Assembly (NCBI GenBank): GCA_016742275.1
Contig: JACVCD010000022.1
Location: 1 to 64,000, forward strand
Reading direction: 5' to 3'
Source of the DNA: Gemmatimonadaceae bacterium
GTDB taxonomy: Bacteria; Gemmatimonadota; Gemmatimonadetes; Gemmatimonadales; Gemmatimonadaceae
Length of the DNA: 64,000 bases
In this document: one piece after another, positions 1 through 8,018 of the stretch
How positions within the stretch are numbered: the stretch's first letter is position 1
Layout: each line of letters opens with the position of its first letter
Made by a program: the position numbers and the translations under genes
The notes under the pieces: model-generated
What the model saw: only the letters and a program-made list of their open reading frames with translations
Told to the model about the DNA's origin: nothing
Database searches by the model: none

Positions 1-710
1 GGTCCGGGTTGCAGGGCCTGACGCAGGGTCAGCGCCGCCGCGTCGTAGGCGCCCAGGGCGCGTTGCAGCAGGGCGCGATAGAGATGGGCGTAGAGCGATG
101 CGCGCCCATCGCCGGCATCGAGCACTCGCTCGAGACAACTGTCGGCATCGGTGAAGTGCCCCTGCAGCGCCAGCCAACGCCCCCACACCATGAGTGCGAG
201 GGGATCGTTCGGGTCGATGGCCCGCGCCTGTTCCAGTGGTGCGTGCGCGGCCTCGATTTGACCGTCCGTGACCAGCGCCCAGGCCAGCAGTGTGAGCGCC
301 TCCCCCTGCCCTGGCGCCAGCGCCAATGCCTTGCGCAGGGCCTCGATCGACTCCACGGTCTTGCCGAGCGACAGAAGATTCCAGCCCTTCTCCACGAAGG
401 TGGATGCGCCGAGATAGTCCACACGCAACGGCGTTGCCGGTGCTGCAGCAGCTGTTGGTGCGGGTGCCAGATTGAGCTGCTTCCATCGCTCAGCCATCGT
501 CTTTGCCGCAGCCTTAGCCTGCTGCGCAGCGAGAATGGCTTCGTCGGACTCGCGATAGAGCGCGATGATCTGTTGCTTGAGTGACTCCGCGCTCGCAGCC
601 GTGACAGGCACAGATGCACTGGAACGGATGGCTTCGTCCAGCGCGCGTGACAGCGCATCGAGGCGTTGCGCGAGAGTTTGTGCGGGCTCGCTGTGCAACT
701 CGTCGCTCAT
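1..710 (-). CDS. TPR-repeat protein, C-terminus beyond the window edge
   Basis: The reading frame opens at the ATG whose last base is 710 and stays open to the window edge, giving 236 codons. The first 70 residues are an Ala/Gln-rich helical segment (residues around 45 to 65 include LKQQIIALYRESDE). From about residue 90 the sequence becomes TPR-like, with alternating helices carrying the A, G, Y and P spacing of the repeat (for example KGWNLLSLGKTVESIEAL followed by RKALALAPGQGEAL). The start overlaps the stop of the upstream cheW-like gene by four bases (ATGA), so it is translationally coupled and belongs to the chemosensory operon. The role is probably as a scaffold; no catalytic domain is visible in the part present. 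Confidence 0.7.
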   Translation of the reverse strand, partial: MSDELHSEPAQTLAQRLDALSRALDEAIRSSASVPVTAASAESLKQQIIALYRESDEAILAAQQAKAAAKTMAERWKQLNLAPAPTAAAAPATPLRVDYLGASTFVEKGWNLLSLGKTVESIEALRKALALAPGQGEALTLLAWALVTDGQIEAAHAPLEQARAIDPNDPLALMVWGRWLALQGHFTDADSCLERVLDAGDGRASLYAHLYRALLQRALGAYDAAALTLRQALQPG

Positions 711-1219
711 GCGTCTGACACAGTTGCAGACGTGACTTCAACAGAAACTTGCCCACTGTGCCACCGGGCAATACGCGCGACATCGGTGACCCACACGATG
801 CGCGTCGCGTGTCCAAGACCTTCGCGCACATACTGTCCGACCACAAAGGACATCGGGGGCGCATCACCAGCGGCTTGCACCAGCGCCGTCTCGATCGCAC
901 GCACTTCAAACACGTGCGAGACCACCAGATTGGCGCTCCAGTCATCGGCACGCAGCGTCAACTGGCGAGCGAGATACTCGATGTCGTGGTCGACCGTCTC
1001 CTGCGCACGATGTGCAAGGGAAATCGGCAGCGTGAGTGTGGTCTGCGTTGATACAGCATCCACGGGCAACACGCGCTCGACCTGCTCCACCGGAAACGCA
1101 ATGGTGAACTGACCGATCTGGCAAACCACAAACGTGGAGCGCTCCACTTCCGGTGCACGGCGGCGAGTGCGCGCCACGCCAGCCAATGAGCGAAACGGGC
1201 TCGAATTCGAACTGCTCAT
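707..1219 (-). CDS. CheW-like adaptor, divergent
   Basis: The 170-residue product contains one CheW-like domain. The segment FVVCQIGQFTIAFPVEQVERV near residues 30 to 50 matches the first beta strands of the fold, and VVGQYVREGLGHATRIVWV near residue 130 suits its second half. CheW proteins couple receptors to the kinase CheA. This copy is far from the other CheW in the cluster (13910 to 14338) and lacks the usual motif of CheW subdomain 2, so it may be a specialised coupling protein or may read out GTPase or TPR partners. It overlaps cheB upstream and the TPR gene downstream by four bases each. Confidence 0.7.
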   Translation of the reverse strand: MSSSNSSPFRSLAGVARTRRRAPEVERSTFVVCQIGQFTIAFPVEQVERVLPVDAVSTQTTLTLPISLAHRAQETVDHDIEYLARQLTLRADDWSANLVVSHVFEVRAIETALVQAAGDAPPMSFVVGQYVREGLGHATRIVWVTDVARIARWHSGQVSVEVTSATVSDA

Positions 1220-2427
1220 GCGCCACCGGCCGAGGCGATAGGTGCCGTAGTTGCAGCTGAAGCACCACGCTGTGCACGCAGTTGACGCACTGCGCCTTCG
1301 ATGGCTGTCGCCAGTTCATCGAGTGGCACACCATGATCACTGCCAAGGGCACGACGGGCGGCATCGGGCATACCCGGAATGATGCTGGTCGACGCGTCCT
1401 GCACAATGGTGCCACCACCGGCGTCACGCACCTGCTTCAGTCCGTCGGCTCCATCTCGGCCCATACCGGTCATGACCACGCCCACGGCATTCGGGCCATA
1501 GACCTCAGCCACCGATGCAAAGAGGATGTCAGCAGCCGGCCGCACTCCCCACTGCGGTGCGTCATCGGTCAGCGCGAGACGTGGATGCTCACGTGGTCCA
1601 CGCACACGCAGGTGCCAACCCCCGGGCGCCACGTACACATGGCCCGCGCGCAGGGGTTCGTCCGACACCGCTTCCGCCACGCGGAGACGCGACGTGCCAT
1701 CGAGACGGCGTGCGAAACTGGAGGTAAATCCAGCAGGCATGTGCTGCACGACAATCACCGCGACATCGGGGAATGCGGACAACTGCGGAATGACACGTGC
1801 CAGTGCGGCCGGTCCACCAGTCGATGCGGCGATGGCTACAACGGTAAGTGGTTCGGCCACGGTGCGCGCCAAAATCTGTCCGTTGGCCGATGACGATACG
1901 AGTGCAGACTCAGTGCGCGTGCTGTGCGAGTTTGCTGCATGCGAGTTCGCCGTATGTGCGGTCTGCCCTGCATTGGCGCCACGCGCCACATGCACGGTGG
2001 CAGCCCCACGCAATGCTTGCAGCAACTGTTCGCGCACCAGATCGAGATCAAGGCTTATTGATCCCGATGGCTTTCGCACAAAATCCACGGCACCGCATTC
2101 GAGTGCACGTAGCGTGGCGTCCATACCGCCATGCGTCGTGCCGGCGGACAACATGACCACGGGGCGTGGATACTCGCGCATCAATCGCGTGAGCGCGCCC
2201 AGTCCATCAAGCCCCGGCATATCGACATCGAGCGTGACGAGATCCGGATCGAGTGCGGCCACCTGGCGCAATGCGTCCTCACCATCGCGCGCCGTGCCGA
2301 CGACTTCGAATTCGCCGCTCGATTGCACGACATCGGACACCAGTCGACGCATGAACGCACTGTCGTCAACGACCAGGACACGACGCGTAGCATGTGCGGT
2401 GTGCGACACGCGCTCAGAGGACGACAT
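1216..2427 (-). CDS. cheB: CheB protein-glutamate methylesterase/deamidase
   Basis: The 403-residue protein has the standard CheB layout. An N-terminal receiver domain has acidic residues D21 and D22, the phosphorylation site D67 in TLDVDMPG, and K119. A linker of about 50 residues rich in Ala, His, Asn and Ser follows, and then the methylesterase domain. The catalytic triad is visible as S202 (ASTGG), H229 (QHMP) and D325 (GMGRDG). CheB removes methyl groups from chemoreceptor glutamates and deamidates glutamines once it is phosphorylated by CheA. Its substrate receptors and the opposing methyltransferase CheR are not in this window. It overlaps cheD by 14 bases and the divergent cheW by four. 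Confidence 0.95.
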   Translation of the reverse strand: MSSSERVSHTAHATRRVLVVDDSAFMRRLVSDVVQSSGEFEVVGTARDGEDALRQVAALDPDLVTLDVDMPGLDGLGALTRLMREYPRPVVMLSAGTTHGGMDATLRALECGAVDFVRKPSGSISLDLDLVREQLLQALRGAATVHVARGANAGQTAHTANSHAANSHSTRTESALVSSSANGQILARTVAEPLTVVAIAASTGGPAALARVIPQLSAFPDVAVIVVQHMPAGFTSSFARRLDGTSRLRVAEAVSDEPLRAGHVYVAPGGWHLRVRGPREHPRLALTDDAPQWGVRPAADILFASVAEVYGPNAVGVVMTGMGRDGADGLKQVRDAGGGTIVQDASTSIIPGMPDAARRALGSDHGVPLDELATAIEGAVRQLRAQRGASAATTAPIASAGGA

Positions 2428-2893
2428 GTGGCCCCCGCACAGTCTTCACATCCACACGTCCGGTGCGCACGTCGAAATACACGGAGCGACCGTAGTCGCC
2501 ACCCACGTCTTCGCCAACAACGGGAAGATCCGCCGCCGCGCAGGCCGCGCGAGCCGCCTGCACATTGCGCACGCCCAGGCTCGCGGCACCGTGTGACAGC
2601 AATGACGCAAACATGGAAGCACCACCAACCAACCGAGCCTGAATTTCACCGGTGGCACCAAGCGCACGCATACGGCTCACCATCTCGGGAACCGCGAGTC
2701 CCGGGACCTTGCCCGCCTTCGGCACACCGACGGTCAATGCCACGTGCGGCAACAGCACATGCGCCAGCCCACCAACGCGACACTCGGCATCGTGCAGCGC
2801 AATGGCCACGCAGGAGCCGAGACCGACGGTGTAGAGTGTCAGGTCACCAGCGCCCACCGCCAGATCGGCAATTCCCACGGCTTTCTGCGTCAC
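2414..2893 (-). CDS. cheD: CheD chemoreceptor glutamine deamidase
   Basis: This is a complete 159-residue CheD. The family catalytic pair is visible as C28 in GLGSCVAIALHD and H45 in GGLAHVLLPH. CheD deamidates receptor glutamines and, in Bacillus and Thermotoga, also binds and stimulates the CheY-P phosphatase CheC; a cheC gene lies in the same operon at 10702 to 11322. The gene overlaps cheB downstream and the DUF4388-TPR gene upstream by four bases, so all three are probably translated together. Residues 75 to 100 contain the conserved family motif of a glycine-rich turn (VGGASMF) followed by the helix that packs on the active site. Confidence 0.93.
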   Translation of the reverse strand: MTQKAVGIADLAVGAGDLTLYTVGLGSCVAIALHDAECRVGGLAHVLLPHVALTVGVPKAGKVPGLAVPEMVSRMRALGATGEIQARLVGGASMFASLLSHGAASLGVRNVQAARAACAAADLPVVGEDVGGDYGRSVYFDVRTGRVDVKTVRGPHVVL

Positions 2894-4599
2894 GAGTCCG
2901 ACGGTGCCGCTACAAATGCATCGGCATCGTCGGTCATCGTCGACTCGACTGAAGAAGTGGAAACAGGCGGTGTGGGCGACTTGGACGGCGTCAGCGCCGC
3001 CAGATTGGCGCGCACAATGCGATGCTCGGGATCAAAGCGCAGCGCATCTTCCCAGGCAACACGGGCAGCATCGAGTGATCCACGGCGATAGTGGATGTTA
3101 CCGAGCTTGAGGTACACATCCGGACCGTGTGCCGGAGCGAGTCGCACCACACGCGTGAATGCGTCGAACGCTTCGTCATATCGCTGTGCGCGATAGAGAT
3201 AGTCGCCGAGGTTCTTGTGGAGGTGCGCAACATTGGCGTCGGCCAGCAACGCATGTTCGAGTGTGCGGGAAGCACCCTCGTACTGCCCACGGCGCTCCTG
3301 CACGACCGCCAAATTGTTGTGTAGCACCGCCGCCTGCGGATAGAGCTGCACACCCTCCTCGAGGAGCGCCGCGGCACGTGCGCTATCTCCGCCAACGGCT
3401 GCGGCCAAACTGGCGGCGTGATACCAGGCGGCTGACGGTTGCCGCGAACCCCAGTGTGCGCGCGCCAGAGCCAATGCGTCTTCCGCGACAGCCAGCGCAC
3501 CCTCTTCAAGGGCCTGATAGGCCCGCGACAAAGCCAGTCGCGGATCGGGTGATGCACCGGAGATGCGCTCGGCGTTGGCCAGCGACACCTCTGCAGCCTC
3601 GCGATCACCACACTGCATCTGCGCATACGCCAGATTGTGCCACACACTCGGCGGCGCATCCAATTCAGCAGCTGCACGGGCAAATGTGATCGCCGCCTCG
3701 GACCATGCACCCTGACGCGCGTGCACCAACCCGAGATGGAATCGCGCTACGCCATCTGCCTCACGCAATTCGAGCACACGCTCGAATTCCCGGCGTGCTT
3801 CTTCGAGCATGCCGGTGCGGTAAAAGGCCACACCGAGATTACGATGCTCCGCCACACGGCTCTCCGGTGGCGGCTGACGACGCGCGGCGCTTCGGCCAAC
3901 GCGCTGCGCGTAGCCTGCGCTGATCAAACCGTACAATGCCTTGCCCACATCGAACTCACCCAAGCCGGACCGTTCGATGATGGACTGCACGTCCTGTATG
4001 CCATCAAGCAATGGCAGGATACGCTCTTGCGACGCGCTGAGCGGCACTTCAATCGTTTGCAGTCGCGCCGCGTCGATTTCGAAAATCAGATCGAGACTCG
4101 GCAGCTTCTTTTCGATCAGCGACCACTCATCGACACGACGCGCACCTTCGAGCAGCAGCGTGTCTGCGCTGATGGACAGCAGCGGCGTGTCACGAGCCGG
4201 ATCGTCATCAGGCTCGAATGTGAACGTGCCCTGCGACCAGGTGAACAGGTGATACACTGCCTCTTCCACCTGGAAGCGATGCTCCGTGAGCACCACATGG
4301 GCGTCCACCTGTCCTTCACGAATCAGCGCCTGCGCGAGCGCACGTTCATCCTGAGGAGGCAGTTGCGCGGCGAGACGCGCCAACTCGTCGGCCGCCACAA
4401 TGCCAAGACGCACCAGTCGATCGCCGAGCCGGTCGCGACGATTCACCATGGAGGCGTGCTCGACGCGACCGTCCACGAAAAGCACGGTACCAAAGCTGCC
4501 TTCACGCGCCACACTGAGGCAGCCGGTCTTCTGACCAAGCGCAAGCAGTTGCAGCACGTCGGCGAGACTCGCCTCGCTGAGATTTCCGCGAATGGCCAT
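2890..4599 (-). CDS. DUF4388 (PatA N-terminal type) protein with TPR repeats
   Basis: The 569-residue protein starts with a DUF4388/PatA_N domain at about residues 1 to 110 (LADVLQLLALGQKTGCLSV, then VLFVDGRVEHASMV). A second region to about residue 230 ends in a winged-helix-like segment (ILPLLDGIQDVQSIIERSGL). The C-terminal half, from about residue 250 to 530, is a run of TPR repeats with patterns such as NLGVAFYRTGMLEEARREFE and KLGNIHYRRGSLDAARVAWE. DUF4388 domains are common in Deltaproteobacteria, Cyanobacteria and Gemmatimonadota near chemosensory and GTPase genes; their biochemical role is not established. The gene overlaps cheD by four bases and follows the AAA+ gene by 13 nt. It resembles the shorter DUF4388 gene at 7007 to 8011. 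Confidence 0.85.
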   Translation of the reverse strand: MAIRGNLSEASLADVLQLLALGQKTGCLSVAREGSFGTVLFVDGRVEHASMVNRRDRLGDRLVRLGIVAADELARLAAQLPPQDERALAQALIREGQVDAHVVLTEHRFQVEEAVYHLFTWSQGTFTFEPDDDPARDTPLLSISADTLLLEGARRVDEWSLIEKKLPSLDLIFEIDAARLQTIEVPLSASQERILPLLDGIQDVQSIIERSGLGEFDVGKALYGLISAGYAQRVGRSAARRQPPPESRVAEHRNLGVAFYRTGMLEEARREFERVLELREADGVARFHLGLVHARQGAWSEAAITFARAAAELDAPPSVWHNLAYAQMQCGDREAAEVSLANAERISGASPDPRLALSRAYQALEEGALAVAEDALALARAHWGSRQPSAAWYHAASLAAAVGGDSARAAALLEEGVQLYPQAAVLHNNLAVVQERRGQYEGASRTLEHALLADANVAHLHKNLGDYLYRAQRYDEAFDAFTRVVRLAPAHGPDVYLKLGNIHYRRGSLDAARVAWEDALRFDPEHRIVRANLAALTPSKSPTPPVSTSSVESTMTDDADAFVAAPSDS

Positions 4600-4612
4600 C
4601 AGCTACACCGCC

Positions 4613-6361
4613 TCATCGATACTCCTCGATCAGGCGTCCACCGAGATCAGGCCACTGCCACACCACCTTCTCACGATCCAGGAAGTAACGATCGGGTTCG
4701 CCCGGTGTGCGCGGCACAAGCTGTTCCATGCGCGGCCGTTCGCGCGCTGGTAGTGCCACGACCAATCCGCCTTCGAAGCGTGAACGCAGACGATCTGCCA
4801 GTCCTGCCAACGCACGCGGTGCTCGCGCGCTGGTGAGCACCACCTGCGCGCCCTGCGACATGAGCTGATTGAACAGATGAAACAGTTCGTCCTGCGTGCG
4901 TTCCTTGCCCTCAAGTTCCTGAATGTCGTCGAGGATAAACACATCGGCACTGCGATAGCGTGCGCGCCACTGCTCCGTGCCGCCTTCCTGCATGGCCGCA
5001 ATGAGTTCTTCCACGAAGAGTGTGGCGGAAAGGCAGGCAATGCGCTTGCCCGCCCCCCGTTCACGCATGGCATTGCCGATGGCGTGCGCCACGTGTGTCT
5101 TGCCACTGCCCGACGGGCCGTGAATGAGCAGCGGATTGTATCGCGAACCGGGCTCGGCAATCACCGCATCCACGGCCTTGAGTGTCAGTTGGGACTCGGG
5201 CGTGGAATCGAGTGCCGCGCGCAGAAACGCCGGAGACGGTGCTGGCAGTGGCTGCGCAGTCTCGAGGATTCGTTGCAACAGCTGCTGCGCGGCTGGGATG
5301 GCCTCGACATTCCGGAACGCTTCGTGTCCCGACCATGCGGAATCCACCGCTACCGCCTGTGCTTCGAGACCGCGCAGATGATCAACGGCGGCGGCAAATG
5401 CCTGCAACAGTCCGTTTACATCAGGGGCAACGGGAAGCGACAGCGCCCGTTCGAGCACTGTGACGCGCCATCCCTCAGGACGCCACTGCGCCAGCGCATC
5501 ACCGAGTTGCACACGCCAGGGTTCGACACGTGTTTCGACTTCCTGCAGCACATCGGCGAGAAAGCCTTCGTAGTCGGTTCCCGCCGGAATGATGGCTTCG
5601 ATACGATCAGGCACACCGGTCGGTGCACGTTCACCGAGCACCGCGCGGACATCGGCGGCGGTAACAGGCGTACCTTCGAGCTGCTGAAAAGCCGAAAGCT
5701 TGTTGAGTGCGCCCTTGAGTTCGCGCACATTGCCAAACGGCAAACGGGCCACGGCATCGAGCACGCCATCGGCGAACTGCACGCTGCGTTCCTGCGCCAC
5801 GTTTCGAAGGATGGCCAGACGCATCTCAAAATCCGGCGCGCCGACATCGACTACCAGTCCGCCGGAAAGGCGTGACAGCAAACGCTCGTCCACGTCCGGA
5901 ATGTCCGAGGGCTGACGGTCACTGGTCAGCACCAACTGCTGCCCACCCTGCAGCAGCACATTCAGCAGGCGAAGCAATTCGCTCTGTGTTTCGCGCTGAC
6001 CCGTCAGGAACTGGATGTCATCGATGACCAGCAGATCGACCTGCTGAAAGTCCATCAGAAATTGATGCGGCTGGCCGCTGGCGATCGCGCTGTGCAGATG
6101 GGCCGCGAGTTCATCACCCGATGTGAATCGTACACGCAGAGTGGCCCGTCCCTCGCAGGCACGGTGGGCAATTGCGCCCACGAGGTGCGTCTTGCCCAGC
6201 CCTGATCCGCCGTAGATCACCAGCGGATTGTAGGCCTGTCCTGGCGCGTCAGCCACAGCACGTGCGGCCGCGTGTGCGAGACGATTGGACGCCCCGACCA
6301 CGAAGGTATCGAACCGCAGTGCGCGATCTACCGGCGCCAACACTCCGCTTTCACCGCTCAT
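4613..6361 (-). CDS. Tandem DnaA-like AAA+ ATPase without a DNA-binding domain
   Basis: The 582-residue protein holds two DnaA-type AAA+ modules. The first has Walker A GGSGLGKT at residues 51 to 58, Walker B LLVIDD at 110 to 115 and the DnaA sensor II region NVRELKGAL near 211. The second has Walker A GPSGSGKT at 415 to 422 and Walker B VFILDD at 474 to 479, but stops soon after the core. Neither is followed by the helix-turn-helix domain IV that DnaA uses to bind origins. It is therefore unlikely to be the replication initiator; placed between an MglA-type GTPase and a DUF4388 gene, it may be an ATP-driven switch in the chemosensory pathway (inference). The start chosen is the ATG ending at base 6361, four bases past the GTPase stop; an in-frame TTG at 6406 would overlap the GTPase gene by 41 bases. 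Confidence 0.85.
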   Translation of the reverse strand: MSGESGVLAPVDRALRFDTFVVGASNRLAHAAARAVADAPGQAYNPLVIYGGSGLGKTHLVGAIAHRACEGRATLRVRFTSGDELAAHLHSAIASGQPHQFLMDFQQVDLLVIDDIQFLTGQRETQSELLRLLNVLLQGGQQLVLTSDRQPSDIPDVDERLLSRLSGGLVVDVGAPDFEMRLAILRNVAQERSVQFADGVLDAVARLPFGNVRELKGALNKLSAFQQLEGTPVTAADVRAVLGERAPTGVPDRIEAIIPAGTDYEGFLADVLQEVETRVEPWRVQLGDALAQWRPEGWRVTVLERALSLPVAPDVNGLLQAFAAAVDHLRGLEAQAVAVDSAWSGHEAFRNVEAIPAAQQLLQRILETAQPLPAPSPAFLRAALDSTPESQLTLKAVDAVIAEPGSRYNPLLIHGPSGSGKTHVAHAIGNAMRERGAGKRIACLSATLFVEELIAAMQEGGTEQWRARYRSADVFILDDIQELEGKERTQDELFHLFNQLMSQGAQVVLTSARAPRALAGLADRLRSRFEGGLVVALPARERPRMEQLVPRTPGEPDRYFLDREKVVWQWPDLGGRLIEEYR

Positions 6362-6365
6362 CGAT

Positions 6366-6983
6366 TCATGCCGCTCGGGTCGAATTCGACCCGTCTTCGG
6401 CGCCAAGACGCTTCATCACACGTGTGCCAAGCGCACGCAGCGTATCGAACACACCCGTTCCCTGCGTGGCATCTGCGGAAAATTCCGGCACACCGCGGAA
6501 GTTGAGTGCGCTCGACAGTTCGTCCACGCTGGCAACAAGCGACGGTGGCAAGTCCTGCTTGTTGTACTGCAGCACCACCGGGAGATCGCGGGCATCTACA
6601 CCGTGTTCGGCGAGATTCGCGTGCATGTCCTGCAAGCTCTCGATGTTCTCATCCCAGCGATGCCGCTGGCTGTCGGCCACGAATGCAATACCATCGGCAC
6701 CCTGCAGCACGAGCTGGCGAATAGCCTTGTAGTACGGCTGACCAGGCACTGTGTACAGCTGAAAGCGCACGTGATACGATCCAACCGTGCCGAGATCCAC
6801 AGGCAGATAGTCGAAAAACAGCGTGCGGTCGCGGCGTGTGGCGAGGGATGTGAGCGTGCCCACCTGCCCCGTCGGCAATGCCGAATGGAGGTAAGTGAGA
6901 TTGGTCGTCTTTCCGGACCGTCCGGGTCCGTAGTAGACCAACTTGCAGGTGATCAGCCGCGTGGCATGATCGACGATGGGCAT
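6366..6983 (-). CDS. MglA-type small Ras-like GTPase
   Basis: The 205-residue protein matches the bacterial MglA GTPase family. The P-loop GPGRSGKTT lies at residues 19 to 27, the switch II region reads TVPGQPYYKAIRQLVLQGAD, and the guanine-specificity motif is NKQD in LQYNKQDL. MglA sets the leading pole in Myxococcus gliding and type IV pilus motility, acting below the Frz chemosensory system. Here the gene is embedded in a che operon, which supports an equivalent link between a CheA pathway and cell polarity. No mglB (roadblock-fold GAP) gene is recognisable nearby. The C-terminus (from about residue 190) is a short tail beyond the usual MglA length of about 195. Confidence 0.92.
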   Translation of the reverse strand: MPIVDHATRLITCKLVYYGPGRSGKTTNLTYLHSALPTGQVGTLTSLATRRDRTLFFDYLPVDLGTVGSYHVRFQLYTVPGQPYYKAIRQLVLQGADGIAFVADSQRHRWDENIESLQDMHANLAEHGVDARDLPVVLQYNKQDLPPSLVASVDELSSALNFRGVPEFSADATQGTGVFDTLRALGTRVMKRLGAEDGSNSTRAA

Positions 6984-7006
6984 TCGTCGCGTCCTCGCTC
7001 TTTCGC

Positions 7007-8011
7007 TTACGACAACAACTCGGCCAGCCGCGCTGTCAGCGAAGCCTGCTCACGCAGTCTCGCAGCAACGGCAGCCGGCAACGATCCGCGCAGCGCCCGG
7101 TGCCACAGGGCGAGCGCGCCATGCATATCTCCCTCGCGGGCTAACGAATCGCCCAAGGCGGCGTCGGCCAGCGAAACAGCTTCAGTAGTATCAACAGACG
7201 GCTCGATCGCCACCTGCGCAACCATCGGCGTGCGTTGACGCGGCATTCCCTCCGGGGTCAGCACACCCACCTCGATGGGATCGAACACTGCGTCAAACTC
7301 GAGATCATCGTCGAGGTCGCTTTCGATCACAACGTTCCCCGGAATCCACAAGTCGTGTGGATCGACCGCCACCATGGCAGGTGGCGTGGGGTTTCGTCGC
7401 TGCGGCGCCTGCCCGTCATGCAGAGTCAGCACACCTGACGCAATCAGATCGTGCACCATCTCGGCGATCTCAATCAGCGGACGTGACATCGTCGATGCGA
7501 GCGCCATGAGATCCTGCTGTCCGTCGATGCGGGTCAGCAGCTCCCACTGCGCCGGTGACAGGCGAAGCAAGGGCAACTGCTGGGCCTCGACTTCGATGAA
7601 TGCCGGTACCACTCGCGCATGCGGCACGCGCGAATCGATACGTGCCCACACTTCGGCACGAAGAGCGGCTTCCATCAACATCGGCTCGATGGCCATGTGC
7701 ACTGCTGAATCCGGCGCCGGGTTCTCCGCGGGAGCGAACCGGAAGTAGCCTTCGCGCCAGGCCAGCACATCGAGCACGGCATCTTCCACGAGATGCGCGT
7801 CTTCCTGACGACGATTGGGGTGCACCGCGCGATCGATACCGGACAGTGGTTCGACCACCGCATCAACGATCGCACCCTGACGAAATACGATCGTGCCGCA
7901 ACGCCCTTGCAGCGGCGCCTCCACATGCAACGCGCCCTGCTTGCGACCGAGCGCCAGCAGTTGCAGCACCTCGGTGAGGCTGAGATCGCGGATTTGCCCT
8001 TCGAGTGCCAT
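7007..8011 (-). CDS. DUF4388 (PatA N-terminal type) protein
   Basis: The 334-residue product begins with a DUF4388 domain (LTEVLQLLALGRKQGALHV, then IVFRQGAIVDAVVEP) at residues 1 to 110. A second domain to about residue 215 has the same winged-helix-like tail as the larger paralogue (LLTRIDGQQDLMALASTMSR). The last 110 residues are probably disordered, followed by a single TPR-like helix pair (DAALGDSLAREGDMHGALALW). The start is taken as the ATG ending at 8011, seven bases after the upstream TPR gene stops; an in-frame GTG at 8041 would create a long overlap. It lies 23 nt from the mglA-type gene. The function is unknown; location suggests a partner of the GTPase. Confidence 0.83.
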   Translation of the reverse strand: MALEGQIRDLSLTEVLQLLALGRKQGALHVEAPLQGRCGTIVFRQGAIVDAVVEPLSGIDRAVHPNRRQEDAHLVEDAVLDVLAWREGYFRFAPAENPAPDSAVHMAIEPMLMEAALRAEVWARIDSRVPHARVVPAFIEVEAQQLPLLRLSPAQWELLTRIDGQQDLMALASTMSRPLIEIAEMVHDLIASGVLTLHDGQAPQRRNPTPPAMVAVDPHDLWIPGNVVIESDLDDDLEFDAVFDPIEVGVLTPEGMPRQRTPMVAQVAIEPSVDTTEAVSLADAALGDSLAREGDMHGALALWHRALRGSLPAAVAARLREQASLTARLAELLS

Positions 8012-8018
8012 GGCGCGC

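Noticed and set aside
6361-6406. N-terminal extension of the DnaA-like gene from a TTG
   Set aside because: It would overlap the GTPase gene by 41 bases and adds no conserved residues; the ATG at 6361 is four bases past the stop.
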